The notes beneath the pieces were generated by a model. That model did not search any database, had not been told where the DNA came from, and saw only the letters and a list, made by a program, of their open reading frames with translations. A program made the position numbers and the translations under genes. Shown one piece after another: positions 47,613-63,433 of a stretch of 64,000 bases of DNA. Every line of letters starts with the position of its first letter. Position 1 is the stretch's first letter. The DNA is from Nymphaea colorata (taxonomy: Eukaryota; Streptophyta; Magnoliopsida; Nymphaeales; Nymphaeaceae): assembly GCF_008831285.2 (NCBI RefSeq), contig NC_045147.1, positions 2,938,001 through 3,002,000 on the forward strand. The letters run 5' to 3'.

Positions 47613-47850
47613 TGTCAGGCATCCCATGCAAATAATATTTCAGTCTTTTGCTTCCTTTCCTCCACCATAAATAAATTGCATCGCATTTGTATAATGGGAT
47701 TGAACCAGCGGGGTGGTGCTGGTGGCCATCAATATCAACATCAATGCATGTAAAGACCTTCACCATTTTCAGTACCATATCCCCACTGAATCAGGCTCTC
47801 TATTGAGTTCACCAACCCTCCTGATCTTCCTCCCTGCATCCCCAAAAGAA

Positions 47851-50800
47851 ATGGTGAAGTTCTCCAAGCAGTTTGAGGCTCAACTGGTTCCCGAGTGGAA
47901 AGAAGCCTTTGTGGACTACAGACAACTGAAGAAAGAGTTAAGGAAACTACAAAGGTTGAAACAAAACCAAGAGAAGGAAGCATTAACAGTCACTAAAGAT
48001 GCCAGGAAGAGGACCTCCTGCTTCTCCTTGTCCTCTTTCCCACGCATGTCACCTCTCGTTCGTCGACTCTGTGGCCGTTCACCTAAGGACCACGGAGCCA
48101 TACAGGCACTCCCACTCACTTTCCTAACACTATGATATTAAGAACTCCTCCTCTTCATCCACTCATAGCGTGCATTATCAGTGAAGCTAATCATTCTTCT
48201 TCTTTACGTGCTGCTAACTGATATACAACAGGTGCATAGGAAGCTTACCAGCTCTGCTAGCAGAGGCGACGTATACGAGACCGAACTGTTGGAGCAGTTC
48301 TTTGATGCGGAGGCAGCAATGGACTTCTTCTCAATGCTTGACGCGCAGCTCAACAAGGTTAATCAGTTCTATAAGGGCAAAGAGAAAGAGTATTTGGACA
48401 GAGGAGAGAGTCTAGAGAAACAGATGCTGATCCTCACAGAGCTGAAGGCCACACTCAAGCAGCAGCAGTACAGTAAGCTAGGCTCTGTGCCCAAGGAGGA
48501 AGATCCTTCCATCTCTAGCAGTTCTATGTCATTGCAGTGTGGTAAGTGTTGATGCTCTCTCTCACCATCTCTCTTCGTCTTTTATAGTCCTTTGCTCTGG
48601 TATATGTCATGGGTTCGAATCGTCAGGTACCCACTTCTTCCAAAAAAGCTGAAAGGCCAGGACTGTCCTTGGTCTGCCTTACTCTGCAGTACTCCCAGAA
48701 TATGAGACCGTACCGAGTATATACAATTACCCTAATCAAAATATACCATAACAATTAACAAGTTCTTTGTTCTTATTGTTTCATCTTTTATAATGAACAG
48801 GATTTAGCACAGAGGAAGAAGAGTCAACGAGAACAGAGGCCGTAGATCTTCAAGATCAACCGCTAAGTCTCACCAAATCAGATTTGGAGAAGTTTGATGG
48901 TGCCTCACTCGGTGAATGGACTCAGTTGGATCAGAGCACCGGTGTGAAGAGGGATGAGAAGAAGCTGGGAATTTCCAAGAGTTTCTCAGCAAGGACGTTC
49001 AGTTGTCAAGGGAGGAACTTGAGGATGGAGATACCACTGACGACGCCCTCGAGAGCGCTCTCTGCTCTCAGTTTAGCATGGGAAGACTTGGTGAGCCAGT
49101 ATAAGAAATGTGGCTCAGATGGTACCAAGCTCAAGGTAAACAAAGCGACGCTGCAGCATGCAGAGAAGATGATAAAGAGAGCATTTATTGAACTCTACAA
49201 AGGACTGGATTACCTAAGGACTTTTAGGTATAATTGCATTGTTGTAATCAAATTTCTTTTATGACAGCATGATATAATACGTCTACCAATATATAAGTTC
49301 TGTCATCTGTGTCGTATCCTTAATCAAGTTGATAACAGATGGAATTCTATGCAGGACTCTGAATATGTCGGCCTTTATGAAGATCCTGAAGAAGTTTGAT
49401 AAGGTAGCAAAGAGGCTCACTGCTCCACTTTTGCCTAAGTAAATATAGAAGTGATTGAATAATTTTGTTAAAAGAAAAGGCTAAGTTTTGCAGGTGACAA
49501 ACCAACAAATACTGCCAATTTATCTTAGGGTTGTTGAGAGCTCATACTTCAATATCTCAGACAAGGCAAGTGTTCATTTTGATCAAACTTAATTGGAATG
49601 TCACATAATGTAATAGGAAGATGGAGTGAGTTACATCTCCCATTTTCTTTCTCTTTTTTCTGCTTATCAGGCACTGAAGAAAGCTGACGAGGTTGAGGAG
49701 GCCTTTGCTGAGCACTTCATGGACAATGACCAAGGAAAAGCCATGAAGTACCTGAAACCCCACCAACGCAAAGAATCCCATGCAGTGACCTTCTTTACTG
49801 GTATTCTCTTTTAGTTCCACATCTTGCTTCCACTTAGCTATATTATTTTTCAGCATTTCATGCGTGCGCTTTTTGTAGTAGGGAAGAAAAGAAAATGAAA
49901 AGTTCGAAAAGTGGGGATGATAAACAGTCCTTATTCTTTAGTTGAAACAATGGACAGATCAACAATCATTGCTACCTAACCTTTATTTCCTCCATTCCTA
50001 GTTCATCTTGGTGTCTCATGAACTTGGTTAGTGGCTTGTTATCTGTGTAGCGTCAAAGATCGTTCTGTATATTATATTGGGGCAGTCAGATATGGAAATT
50101 ATTTTATTGACAGTTAAATTTGCAAAGTAAGAGGGAACAAGTTGCTCCTTTGTTGGTGCATATAGATGGTTTAGCATGTATGCGAATATTATTGCATTCC
50201 CTCTTTACCAAGCGTCCCACACAGTGGATACCTGGTGCAATACGCTTCCAACAAATGAAATACTTTACCTGTGAAAGGTAGCCAATTTTGAAGTGCCGAA
50301 TTAAATTGTAACACACACACACATATTAGTGTTCTGATTTATATATAGTCTTTTTCAGTGCAAACTGGAGTTACTTATGATAGAGGTAGTTGAATAATTA
50401 TAATAGGTTACCAAAGCAACTAAAGTTCAATACCCGGCCATGGAGTCTAATGCATAAAAAGAAAATATAAGAAGCTTTACATGCGTAAAGAGCGATTTAA
50501 ACATATTTATTGAAGATTCTGGAAATAACCTTGAAGAACTTAGGTGCTTGCGCTTCATTTTATACCTAGTATCCTCATTCAGTAGCATTTCTGACTGTGA
50601 ATGAAATCGACATCATCGGAGCTAGCAGGTAGGACCAGCCAAGTATACCAAGTGAGATGGAGTTGCGTGCACCAGGGTGGTGCATGCAACAGATATGCAC
50701 AAGGAAAGAAAAAAAAAGAAAAAGGAATTTGGGGTATGTTAGAGAACTTTAAAAAAAAAATTGTCTTTTTTGAACTTTTAATTTTTTTCACTATATTTTT

Positions 50801-53788
50801 CTTGTCCTTATAGGGGCTCCCCTTTTTACTGACCAGGGGTATTCTTGTCATTATATAATTGTTTTTTTGATTTACAAATCCTTTCTCATTGAAAAATAAA
50901 GGACTGATTTGTATAGCATTCATGCTTGCAACTTATAAGGTGTGGCTTTACCATGAGAAATCGACATACAAACACGATCTATTAATTTTCTCATGGGGCT
51001 GGGCCTGGTATATATGTCATATATAATGAAAGATTATTCTGGTAATCTTTTTTCTTCGAAATTTAATTACGATCAAAACCACTTTCATGTGAGTGCCTTC
51101 TAGAAAGCAAAGGAGGAATAATATCTCTTTAGAGATTGGATAGAAGGATAGAGATGTACACCAGCAAAAACCAAAGACTACTTTAGCCACTTCTCCAGAC
51201 TCAAAGAGTGGGTTCTTCATGCACATATTAAAATCCAAAGACAAAATGAAAATCTCCTTTTGTTTTGTGGAGATAAGAAAAAAGACATCAAATTTAACCT
51301 TCCCAGTTCGGAAAGCGCGCGGCTCTTTACAGTTTCATTTGAAAAATGAAGGATATGACCTTCAATTAGATGTGATTAGATGCACGTAATGAAAGATAAG
51401 ATAAAATAGAATAATGTGGTATGCTAGGGCCATCTAAGACAATTGATTAGTTTAGCTATAAACCACACTTTCTTATGGTGCATGTGACGCAGTTAGAAGA
51501 TTGCAATATTTCTCAAGTGGTTCACTTTCTTGAACAGGTCTCTTTGCAGGATGCTTTACTGCTTTATTTGCTGGTTACATCGGGTTGGCCCACATGGCGG
51601 GACTCTACACAAGGCAGACCAACCCCGTGTACATGGAAACAGTGTATCCTGTATTTTGGTAGGTGCCCTACACCAGAATTGCCCTGTCCCATATATTGTG
51701 GTCTTACAATGTACGTTCCTTCCCAATTAAAGGGACACAATGTGCTAGCCACGCACTATATTAGCATCGAATCTCATAAGCCGGCCGGTGGGCCATAAAC
51801 TTTAAAAATTTGGAACCTTTTATGCTCAAATGGGTCCAATCAGGCACCATTCCCATGCGCCATGATGTGTTCTAGAATCTTATGCGTCGAGCGGGTGTGA
51901 TTAAACATACGATGCATTGCATTAGGCAGTGTGCTTCGAGAGAGAGCGAAAATGTACTCATTTACGTCGATGACAATAGTTTTTTTGGCGGCGCTAAATC
52001 AGTTCTCTCAAACTTCAAACACCTGGAACTGGATTCAGGTGTGGGATTAACCATAACTAGTTGCTTAGGCAAGTCTAATTAGAACATCCGTGACATAGCC
52101 TAAATGGGGCACTCAAAACAGTTTCCAAGCGAATAAGATCTACCAAGTCTGATTTTGCATCATGGTGATGGAGTCAAGCTCATCAGTAAGCATGTTCGTG
52201 GTCTGATTCAGCTAGCAAAAGTTTAAGCCCCATCTAAAGCCAATTAACTCTAGGATGCCCATAAAGTTCAACGGTTTAAAATCACACCAGCTGTGACTTA
52301 CTCCCTTATGGTAACACAACGAAACTCTTCACATTTTAGTAATTTGTTTAGTAAACTAGATTATGTAGATATGATGCACGTGATTGATTTTATACCATTT
52401 TTTACATCAACAGTTTTGAACCTGTCAAAATGTTTACAATTGAAAAACAAACAAACATTGAAAGAATAACTTAAAACACTAATATTGATCAAAGGTCACT
52501 TTTCATTGCATATTCAAACAAGTTTTAAACGGATTGATATCCAAAGAAGAATCTACGGGTGTGCCTGTGTGTGCATCTTCATGAGGGCCGGGTGAATAAT
52601 AGTAAGTGTTTCTCATGTCATTGGGTAGCATGCTGAGCCTGCTGTTCCTTCACCTGTTCCTGTATGGATGCAACATCCTCACCTGGAAGAGAGCTCGCAT
52701 CAACTACTGCTTCATCTTCGAGTTCGCGCCCACACAGGAGCTGAAGTACAGGGACGTCTTCCTGGCGTGCGCCACCTGCATGACCGCCGTCGTCGGCGTC
52801 ATGCTGGCTCATCTCTATATCGTCGCAAAGGGCCACTCCTCCCCACAAGTGGACGCCATCCCCGGTCTCCTCCTCCTGGTAGTAAACGATATTCACTACT
52901 CCTCCTAATTACTAGATCTATTACTGCTGTTAATTAGTATTCTTACTGTTAGTGCTGCTTCCTTCTGCTCTCTCTCTCTCTCTCTCTTTTCCCTTGCTGA
53001 TTCCTTTGATTTGCCTTTTGTCAGATCTTTTTAGTGCTGCTGGTCTGTCCCTTTAACATACTCTACAGATCAACCCGTTACTGTTTCCTCAGAATCCTAC
53101 GGAATATTGTCTTGGCACCACTTTACAAGGTACATAATTGCGCCGGAAAAGTGATGATTGAATCACGAAGTTCTGGCATCTAGGCTTTCATCACTTAGTT
53201 TCCCTCTGCATCTGATTGTCTTGTGAGATTGCCGTATGATTTAATTTGCTTTTGAATTTTCGCCTGCAGGTTGTCATGGTAGACTTTTTCATGGCTGATC
53301 AGCTTTGCAGTCAGGTATATATTCACAAGTTCTCCATGCGTCAATAGCCATTAATTAATGTGGAATTGTAGCAGAAAAAATGAACAAAAAAAAGTTTATG
53401 AATGCGTATTTAGGAACTTATGAACTTCAATTTACGTATTGAACGTTATTTAGCAGTCTCAAATGACGTTAAGATCTCGTCCAATCTGGATATTCCCCAA
53501 AGGAACTAGTGGGGACTTACATGGAAGTAATTGCTAAGCGCTTTGATGGTGACTTTTGATCACTTTATTGATGGGGAGATACGGGAGAATTTTAACAATA
53601 TAAATTGGCCAATCATATGATCTGCTGATGAGGAGAGAGAAAGTGTGTGAAATCGTACTTCACTATTTGAAGAAAAGAATATTTCTTTACAAAATCATGA
53701 TTGTGATGGTCGATCACTTTATTTATGGGGGCAATACAACTATAGAAAGAGTTTTGGCAATGTAAATTGACCAATCTATCCTATCATG

Positions 53789-53834
<46 letters not shown>

Positions 53835-56001
53835 CTAGTTCGAACAAAATAATATTTGAAAATATTCAAGGGCATTGAGAACAACACCAATATTTTTTGG
53901 GACAAATTCAGTACAGGGCATAATTTAATGAATATTTCCTAGCTACCTTCCCATATATCTTTATGGAAGATATAAAGACAAAACAGCTATTGGCAACAAT
54001 AAAAGCCCACAAGATTAATGGGTGAAATTGATGCGCTGAAAGTTCGAAAAATGAGCATCCTTACCAAGGGCAGGAGCTTTAACTACGGAGAGGTAGATCG
54101 CATATGTAAGGGTCTAACCTCTCTCAAATCCCAAACTAAATTGGATTTCCTGATGAAGTTTTCTTAAAAACGCATTACCAATTATGAGAAAAACATTGCA
54201 AATTAATTCTCCAATCAGCAACTTACAATACGTTAATTTGGCAGGTTCCCATGCTAAGGAGCTTAGAGTATGTGGCCTGCTACTACATAACCGGAAGCTA
54301 CAAGATACATGACTACAATTTCTGCCACCAGTCCAAGCACTACAGAGATCTTGTCTTTGCTGTTTCCTTCTTACCTTACTACTGGAGAGCAATGCAGGTA
54401 CATGATTATGCATTATGAAAAGATATTACTAGTAAACTCTTTTTTGGACGATACCCAAAACCTAATTGAAGGTTCTATAATTTGCTGAAATTAAGTTAGG
54501 CTACCAATCGTAGACTAAGTTTTGGCATTGCTCGTTGCCTGTATATATATATATATATATATCAAGTCCAGAAGGTTGACTCGGCGCAAATAGCCCAAGT
54601 AGCTAAGGGACTGGGTCAAGAGTCAAGTATTATCCCAAAAGCAACCGATTCTTAGAGGACTCAACTCTGGCTAGATCAGCTCATGATTTGGCTGAATCGA
54701 TGAAAGAAACTTGGATCGAAAGATTCTAGACTGTCAATTAGTACCAGTATTAATCAATATTAATAAGAATTAACAAGCTGTAATTTTTATTAGAAATCAA
54801 CTAATCAAACGCATGTTAGTAGAACTGTTATTATTTTTGCAGTTGTATTCATAAAGCTATAGTTATTCAAGTAGTATTTATTTTTTCTGAACTACTTTTT
54901 GCTTGAAAGTAATTACAGATATGCCCCTTCACCAACTTGTGGTGAAAACACTATTAAAATTTATCAGTTGACCTAAACAAGTGCCCGAGTCAACTCGCGG
55001 ACCGATGACCCAATAGTTGGCTGAACTGACTCCAATTCATGGGTTCGCCAACTATGATGTGACCTCATTTGCATGCAATATCTTACAAGATGTGATCATG
55101 GAAAGGCCAAAGGAATGAGATGATTCATGTTGCAAACCTGATACTACTGTTCACTTGATTAGAAATTAAACATGAGTATATGGTTCATAAATTTCAGTGT
55201 GCGAGGCGATGGTTTGATGAAGGGGAGGGCAGCCATCTTGTTAATCTTGGCAAGTATGTGTCTGCCATGATTGCAGCGGGGGCAAAGGTTGCATATGAAA
55301 GAGACAAGGGCGTTGGCTGGCTGGCCTTGCTTATTATAACCTCCAGCACCGCCACAATCTACCAGTTGTACTGGGACTTTGTCAAGGACTGGGGCTTGCT
55401 GCAGCCCCGTTCCCGCAACCCTTGGCTAAGGGATGAGCTGATGCTCAGACACAAAGTCATATACTATTTTTCCATGGTAATTAAATTTTTCTTATCTGAC
55501 ATATTGAACTATGTCTGGTACATTCTTTTATATCTATTTGAGTAGAAAACTATTCATTTATTTACTTGTTTTTTTGTGACTGTTTCAATGACAATGCCTT
55601 GGCCTTTCCAGGGCGTGAACCTTGTTTTTAGGTTGGCCTGGTTGCAGACTGCCCTCCATTCCAACTTTGGCAGTGTGGACTATAGGGTGACTGGATTCTT
55701 TTTGGCAGCCCTTGAAGTGATTCGAAGGGGTCAATGGAACTTTTACAGGTACTTCATATATAACTATCAATTCATATATCTCTTTCTTTCTCTTTTCTGC
55801 CCTGTCCGGTGCAACAGAACTGGTCGGTGCATGGTCAAAGTCCGGTCATCACTTTGACTCCCATCAGAATCACTCATCTGTACTGTGAATGGTGGATGTG
55901 CGATACTTTAGTTGATGAGTGTACCATTCCCTACCCAAGTTCTGGAGCAGCCCTAGACCTCGAGAGCAGAGGAAGACGGCTCGGGCTTAGGCCTGTTTGG
56001 A

Positions 56002-56039
<38 letters not shown>

Positions 56040-56185
56040 TGTGTGTGTGTGTATCTCCCTCTCTCCATTATGGTCTAACTTATATATAATTGTGCAGGTT
56101 GGAAAATGAGCATTTGAATAATGCTGGCAAGTTCAGGGCTGTTAAGACTGTGCCACTGCCTTTCCATGAGCTGGATGAAGATTAA
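47851..56185 (+). CDS. PHO1: PHO1-family phosphate exporter (SPX-EXS), 806 residues, 14 exons
   Basis: Exons: 47851-48105, 48232-48541, 48801-49227, 49355-49403, 49494-49565, 49671-49800, 51538-51658, 52629-52878, 53025-53129, 53270-53314, 54245-54397, 55198-55476, 55612-55748, 56098-56185. The sum is 2421 nt with no stop. PHO1 proteins move phosphate out of cells, classically for xylem loading, and the SPX domain senses inositol pyrophosphates (established knowledge). The N-terminus [16 protein letters not shown] and the lysine-rich [13 protein letters not shown] are SPX hallmarks, and the SPX part ends around residues 340-370 ([17 protein letters not shown]). Membrane segments begin with exon 7, and the EXS domain covers the last third ([24 protein letters not shown]), ending LPFHELDED. 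Introns 1 and 5 start with GC instead of GT. The exon 8 end is placed at 52878, though a donor three bases later would add one Val. AATAAA lies at 56252. Which PHO1 or PHO1;H paralog this is cannot be decided here. Confidence 0.94.
48600..48730. repeat. Possible SINE fragment in PHO1 intron 2
   Basis: GGTTCGAATCG at 48612-48622 matches a tRNA B box and is followed by sequence that does not fold as a tRNA 3' half. A clear A box is not seen. Confidence 0.25.
54480..55065. mobile_element. Putative inverted-repeat transposon in PHO1 intron 11
   Basis: The right part (GAGTCAACTCGCGGACCGAT... ending GGGTTCGCCAACTATGATG) resembles the right end of the element at 59649-60282. The left boundary is uncertain. 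Confidence 0.4.
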
Positions 56186-58857
56186 CATTGGCCAACCAAA
56201 ACTGTACATGCCATAATTATTATATGGCATAATGTACAAGCAAGATATAAAAATAAAAAGCTCACTCCTTTTCAAATTTGATCGGAGATCTATCGTGTGC
56301 TTCTTGAGATTTTTTTTTTTTTTTTGCAAGGATTTTTCGGCATTTTGGGTGATCATTTTCAATCTTCTTGCTGCTGATCAGCAGCAAGAAACTACCAATT
56401 TTGAACTCTTGATATGCATTCCTCTTTTGTGTAAGGCATGGCCTCTAATTTTTAACCAGCATTCACAAAGCTATGAAGATCAAAGAATAACATGTGTTTC
56501 TAATCTACAGGAACCACTTTGATAGGATTCTTTACGATCTGATTCTTTCAATTATATTCGATCCGGTATGGATTGATTTATCTGATGGTTTACATTAGAA
56601 CCAAGTTTGCTTTTTAATATAAAAAAAGCTATCACGTACAATGATGAGTTGAGAGATCGTTGATACTGTGTACAACTTTTCCCCTTTTTTCATTTAAAAA
56701 CAACCGATCGATTAAATAGGACAATACAAGTGATTTTGGTAAGTTCTCATTTTCTCGACAAGCAAAGAAAAATCAGCACATAAAGCCCTGTCAGAACAAT
56801 GATAAATCCCCTTGAGTGTGTTGCATTGTCCTTTTTAAGAACATATGATCTTAAAATACATGTTCAAGTTAATGACATTATGCTCCTGTTTCAGGGAATG
56901 TGGATTGATAATCATGAATGTTGAATCCAAATCTAACAATAAAAAATGTATGAGTGTGAAGCTTGATCCCTGCTTAATAGGCTTTCCTAAAAAGGAAACT
57001 CTATTCTAAAAGAACCTCTACACCAGAGCTTCATCCACGTTCTCTAATAGCATCCTTACCTCTGCGGAGAGTTCGATTTCTCTTTATTAGGAGGGAGCCT
57101 TTAAAAGACCAGAACATGTACACTTAACAGCAAACCTAATGAGAGATAAGCCTGTGGGAGCCCCAAATGATTCTCCCTCAAAGTTATCATACGAAAGGCA
57201 CAGCCAATTTCAATTTGATTTGGTGCATGCTGTAAAAGGCTATGACCTTATTTAGTACATTAGTACCCAACAAATCAACATTTGCTTAGGCCAGCACAGT
57301 TAATTCCCTGGCCACCCATTTGTTCTTTCCTTCACTTACACACTAGATGATGAATTTGCCAAATCTATTCAGGTAACGTTCATGGGCACCTTGCCATTGC
57401 CGTAAGCTTTTCAAGTAAATGATCGAAAGACATATGTTCCCACTTGTCTTTCATTATCAGATTTGATCTTCACAACTATTCTTTTATGAATGCCCTTTTC
57501 CTTTAGCAGGTGCTTCACAACTCTGGTCCTTCTTCATTAATCTAAAGTTCTAAAGCACTCCACTTCCTTGCTAGGTAGCTAGACAGCAATGTTACTGCTA
57601 ATGGCAACGCGGATATCAGCTGACATGAGCCGTGTCGGTCTTTATTGGACAGTTCAGCTCCATATCAGCCGATATCTGAATAGAATATTGACCATAAAAA
57701 CTAGCTTTTAAACGATGAAATATTACGAAATCACAAAGAAGATGGACTTCACATGCAGGAGATTCGTCTCCCTCCTGATGCCTTTATGGTTCCCCACTAG
57801 AATGATGCGACTATTCTCATATATGATGGCCTGGGGACGTGCATCAGACTCCTTTTCCCAAAGGCGCCACACTGCCCACTAAGGCCATTCATGGCTTTGA
57901 TCGTACCACTTAATGAGATTCACGTCATCGATCGCAGTCGGTTGCCACAAAGAAAGAAGAGTGAAACTATTGATTGTTGCTCCAATCGTTTTCTCAAGCA
58001 ATTTGGTAATTGGTTTTGTTCTTAACCTTCAATTTCTGGCTCTGCCATTTACTTATAAGTAAGAAATTGTCCTGTGGAGCTGCCGGGGGAGATACTCAAA
58101 AGAGCTGAAACTCATCTCCCAGAGTTTAAGGCTGCTTTGAGACATGGGTGAATTTATGATTGCTCCTTCAACTTGAGAATAGTGTCTATCAAACTAGTTT
58201 GCAGTATGCTTGTGCATACAGGCATACAGTTATTCCAAAAATTTATTCATTTGCATATTGGTTGCCTCCAATCATTTGATTATTCATATATTGATGCCCC
58301 TTTATCCATTTGCTTATTGCCCCCTAAATTATTTCAGGGTATAATTGCACGGCCTGAAAAGTCTTGAATTCTTGCCCCTTGAAAACTTTTAGCGCCACTG
58401 GCATAGTCGCTCAAGCGTTAACATCCTTTACCTTTACTGGTCGAAGAGCGTAAAATTTTGAAACAAAATAAATCTTTTACCCATCAATGACAGGGCAATT
58501 ACAGTCCAAGGCACATGGACATTGAAAAAAAAAAAAAAAGTTAAACTTTCTCCTGACCAAAAGCTATGATTTAATCAGAAACTCTCCAGAAACAATGAAA
58601 AGGAAAAGATCTTCAATTAAATATTGGCGTTTTTTTCTGTGCCAACTAATTTAAGCAGTCCCTAGCTCGACTGTTTCAGCTGCTAACAGTATGCAGGCAA
58701 TTTTATTGATAAGGATTGATTTCTCTTAAGCTTCTAATACTTCTAAGAACCCTCATATTATTGGAGTCTATTATTCTGCTTGTTTACTTATTGCAATAAG
58801 GAGAGAGAGAGAGAGACGCTGACCTATCGGGTGGTGGTAAAAAGAAAAGGGTTCGCT
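56186..58857. other. No gene seen downstream of PHO1
   Basis: Holds the presumed PHO1 3' UTR, then AT-rich DNA. Open frames are short and unrecognised. No RNA genes were seen. Confidence 0.5.
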
Positions 58858-59035
58858 TAGGAGCAGAGCCAAAAAAATTTTACGAGGGAGCAAAATTAAA
58901 GTTTTAAAATTTTGATACGAGCCGAAATATTATTTTTCAAAATTTTTATATAAGATAAAACTTACATGTAATGTAAAAAAAAAAAAAAATGAGGTGGGGT
59001 CAGCGCCCATACGACTCCCCTTAGTTCCGCCCCTA
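58858..59035 (-). mobile_element. Second copy of the GGGGCGGAGCC-end MITE, opposite orientation
   Basis: On the minus strand it starts TAGGGGCGGAACTAAGGGGA, continues through GCTGACCCCACCTCAT and a T run, and ends near GGCTCTGCTCCTA. Order and spacing of these blocks match the copy at 42265-42449, but sequence identity is only moderate. Confidence 0.65.
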
Positions 59036-59648
59036 ACCGCATAACCAGCCCATCTTTCTCTAGAGAAAAAGCAACTGGAAGAATAGCACCAGCAGCAGCA
59101 CCCAATCAAAGGACCCCTAGAAGCCTTTTTCTAAAGAAATTGATAAGGACCTTGAAAGAAGAGAGCTCTCACAGATGAGTTGCAGCTTCCAAGGCATCGA
59201 ATCCGCAGGTACCTCCTGGACATCCCAAAAATGGCTAAGGGAGACCTTGGCAACCGCAAATGTATGGTACAAGTTACTCAAATCTACAGGATTCCCAAAA
59301 AAGGGGGAAAATTAAAACTATAGGTCGCAAAATACAAGGAATGACATGATATAATCAAGTCCTTAACTAAATAGTGCCTCTCCAAATTTAAGCAGTTTTT
59401 CAAATTTAATCGTACAGGTTGATGCAAGCTGTATATAAATAAATAATGAACAAAAAACTGTTTAAAGTTTTGTGACTTGAGAAAGCTAAGACTGTCAATG
59501 TCTAAAACCATATAAAATCTAGTATATACATCTGATTTGCCATTTAAAACATTTTGTATTTATTTGTGCAATTAAATTTATAAAGACAGTAGTCATAGTG
59601 CTTGATAGCCAAGAGAGACTAGAAGGCATAATTGATTGTGTGAAGCCA

Positions 59649-60282
59649 TGGGCATAGTTGGCAAATCCAGGATCGCTCTCTTACTGGGTCACAGGTTAGG
59701 ACCCAAGCGATCCACACCAAAACTTGGTTGACTCGGCCGAGACTCGGCTCACTCAGCTGAGTTAGGCATAATATGAGTTTTGGAAATATAAAGCTAAATT
59801 AATGATAAAAATTGATTTTGATCTTTTTTTCTAATTGGTATGAAAAGACCAAAAAAGGAGAGGAGGCTGAATTGATTGGTTTTTTTCTCTCTTTCTCTCT
59901 CTCATTGACCATTTGTTGGAGGTTTTTGCCTTTCCAGCAATTCCCAAATTCAAAAGCCCAAAACCAGCCTCATCCTTGATATCTCTCTCTTTGATGCCTC
60001 CAAGGTGGTCAATTAAAACACCGGTGACCTCCCAACACCCAGAGAAAACACACATTTTTCTTTTATATTTTAATGATTTTACAAAGCCTTTAAGTATTAA
60101 GTAGTTAACTAGATCGTTTGGGAAATAAATTAAAACAAAGAAAGGGCAATAGTCTGATAACTTGGTTGCATCATGGCGGTAACCCAATGTTAGTATTTGA
60201 CCCGACCAAGTCACTGAGTCAACCCACTGACCCGGTTGGCTGCCGATCCGAGTCTCATTCCCAAGTTTGCCAACGATGGCCA
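59649..60282. mobile_element. Inverted-repeat transposon of about 634 bp with GTTGGCAAA ends
   Basis: The left end TGGGCATAGTTGGCAAATCC and the reverse complement of the right end (TGGCCATCGTTGGCAAACTT) match at 15 of the first 18 positions. Both ends then carry CTGGGTCA/CCGGGTCA-type words and GACTCGG. The middle is AT-rich and non-coding; the small frames in it are chance. Confidence 0.65.
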
Positions 60283-61285
60283 TTGGATCAACTTGATTAA
60301 TAGTTTATAATGCCTTATGTGTAGTTTACTTTTTGAAGGTCAAAATATTAGTTGTCGTCCACCGATTATCCATGCATGGTAGCTCAAACCATCAATAAAT
60401 TTGATCAAATGCATCATAATTAGTTTTGGCCAAATTTATCTGTTCATATGTGTGTATGTTTGCGTGCCTTGCCATGTTAATAGCACCTGTAGCACCTGTG
60501 TGCATAAAGGCAGTATTATAAACTTTGTAAGGCAAAATTTTAGTCAGTAACACTAACATCCCCGAAGCTTGGCATGCAATCATCTCACAAGCTCAAACCC
60601 AAGCTTCCCATGACCAACAAAAGATGAGAAGAAACTAGGTTACAAGCACATGGGTGATTTTCTGTATCCAAATGACATCAAATCCAGAAAAATTAATCGA
60701 GCACTCCCTAAACTCCTAGTGCACATCATCATAATCCTTCGGCCAATTTGTTTAAACGTGTTCTTTCCTTTTATGCTAACCAATACTCATGAATAATGAC
60801 GACGGTATCTTCAATGAACCATCCTCTAAGCAAAGCTCTTTGATTGTGCAATATGTGGTAGACGCATAGACACTTCAAAAATGCAATAATAGTTTCTCTC
60901 CACATGTGATAATTGCTATGTATATGTTGAAGATGCAGCACCAAAATATGACCTTGGTTTCCTGTTTACCGCAAGCTCGAGCAAGATGTCAAAATACTAC
61001 GCAATTGAGAGACAACCCATAGAAGGAAAAAAGAAAAAAAGAAAGCTCTCAGAGAGGATAGGATAATATGAGGATAATTTGTGAAATCCTCAAGAAACCG
61101 CTGAAGTACATCTGTTCCGCATTCTGACTTGGTAATAGATATTGACAGGTTATCTTTAGTTTCTGTTCATTTTTCAGTTGAAGCAGAACTCTTGGCTCAG
61201 TAGGCTAATTGAGGTTCCTCCCATTAGTCATTACTCACCAAGGGTATCGTGTCAAAATTTCTGTCTTAATAGGAAAAACCAACAG
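60283..61285. other. No gene seen; 3' side of TADA
   Basis: Non-coding. The part next to 61285 should contain the TADA 3' UTR. Confidence 0.5.

Positions 61286-63433
<2,148 letters not shown>

Larger units (their letters stand above)
44084..47850. other. Non-genic; degenerate GGATTC repeats and the presumed PHO1 promoter region
   Basis: About 44630-44950 is a run of diverged CGGATTCAGATT-type repeats. The remainder is AT-rich, with a TTC/TTCTGC repeat at about 46998-47037 and pyrimidine-rich tracts at about 47459-47490 that may belong to the PHO1 leader or promoter. No exon was identified. Confidence 0.45.

Noticed and set aside
48612..48622. Possible tRNA gene (GGTTCGAATCG)
   Set aside because: Only a B-box-like word is present. 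No acceptor stem, D arm or anticodon arm can be formed around it.
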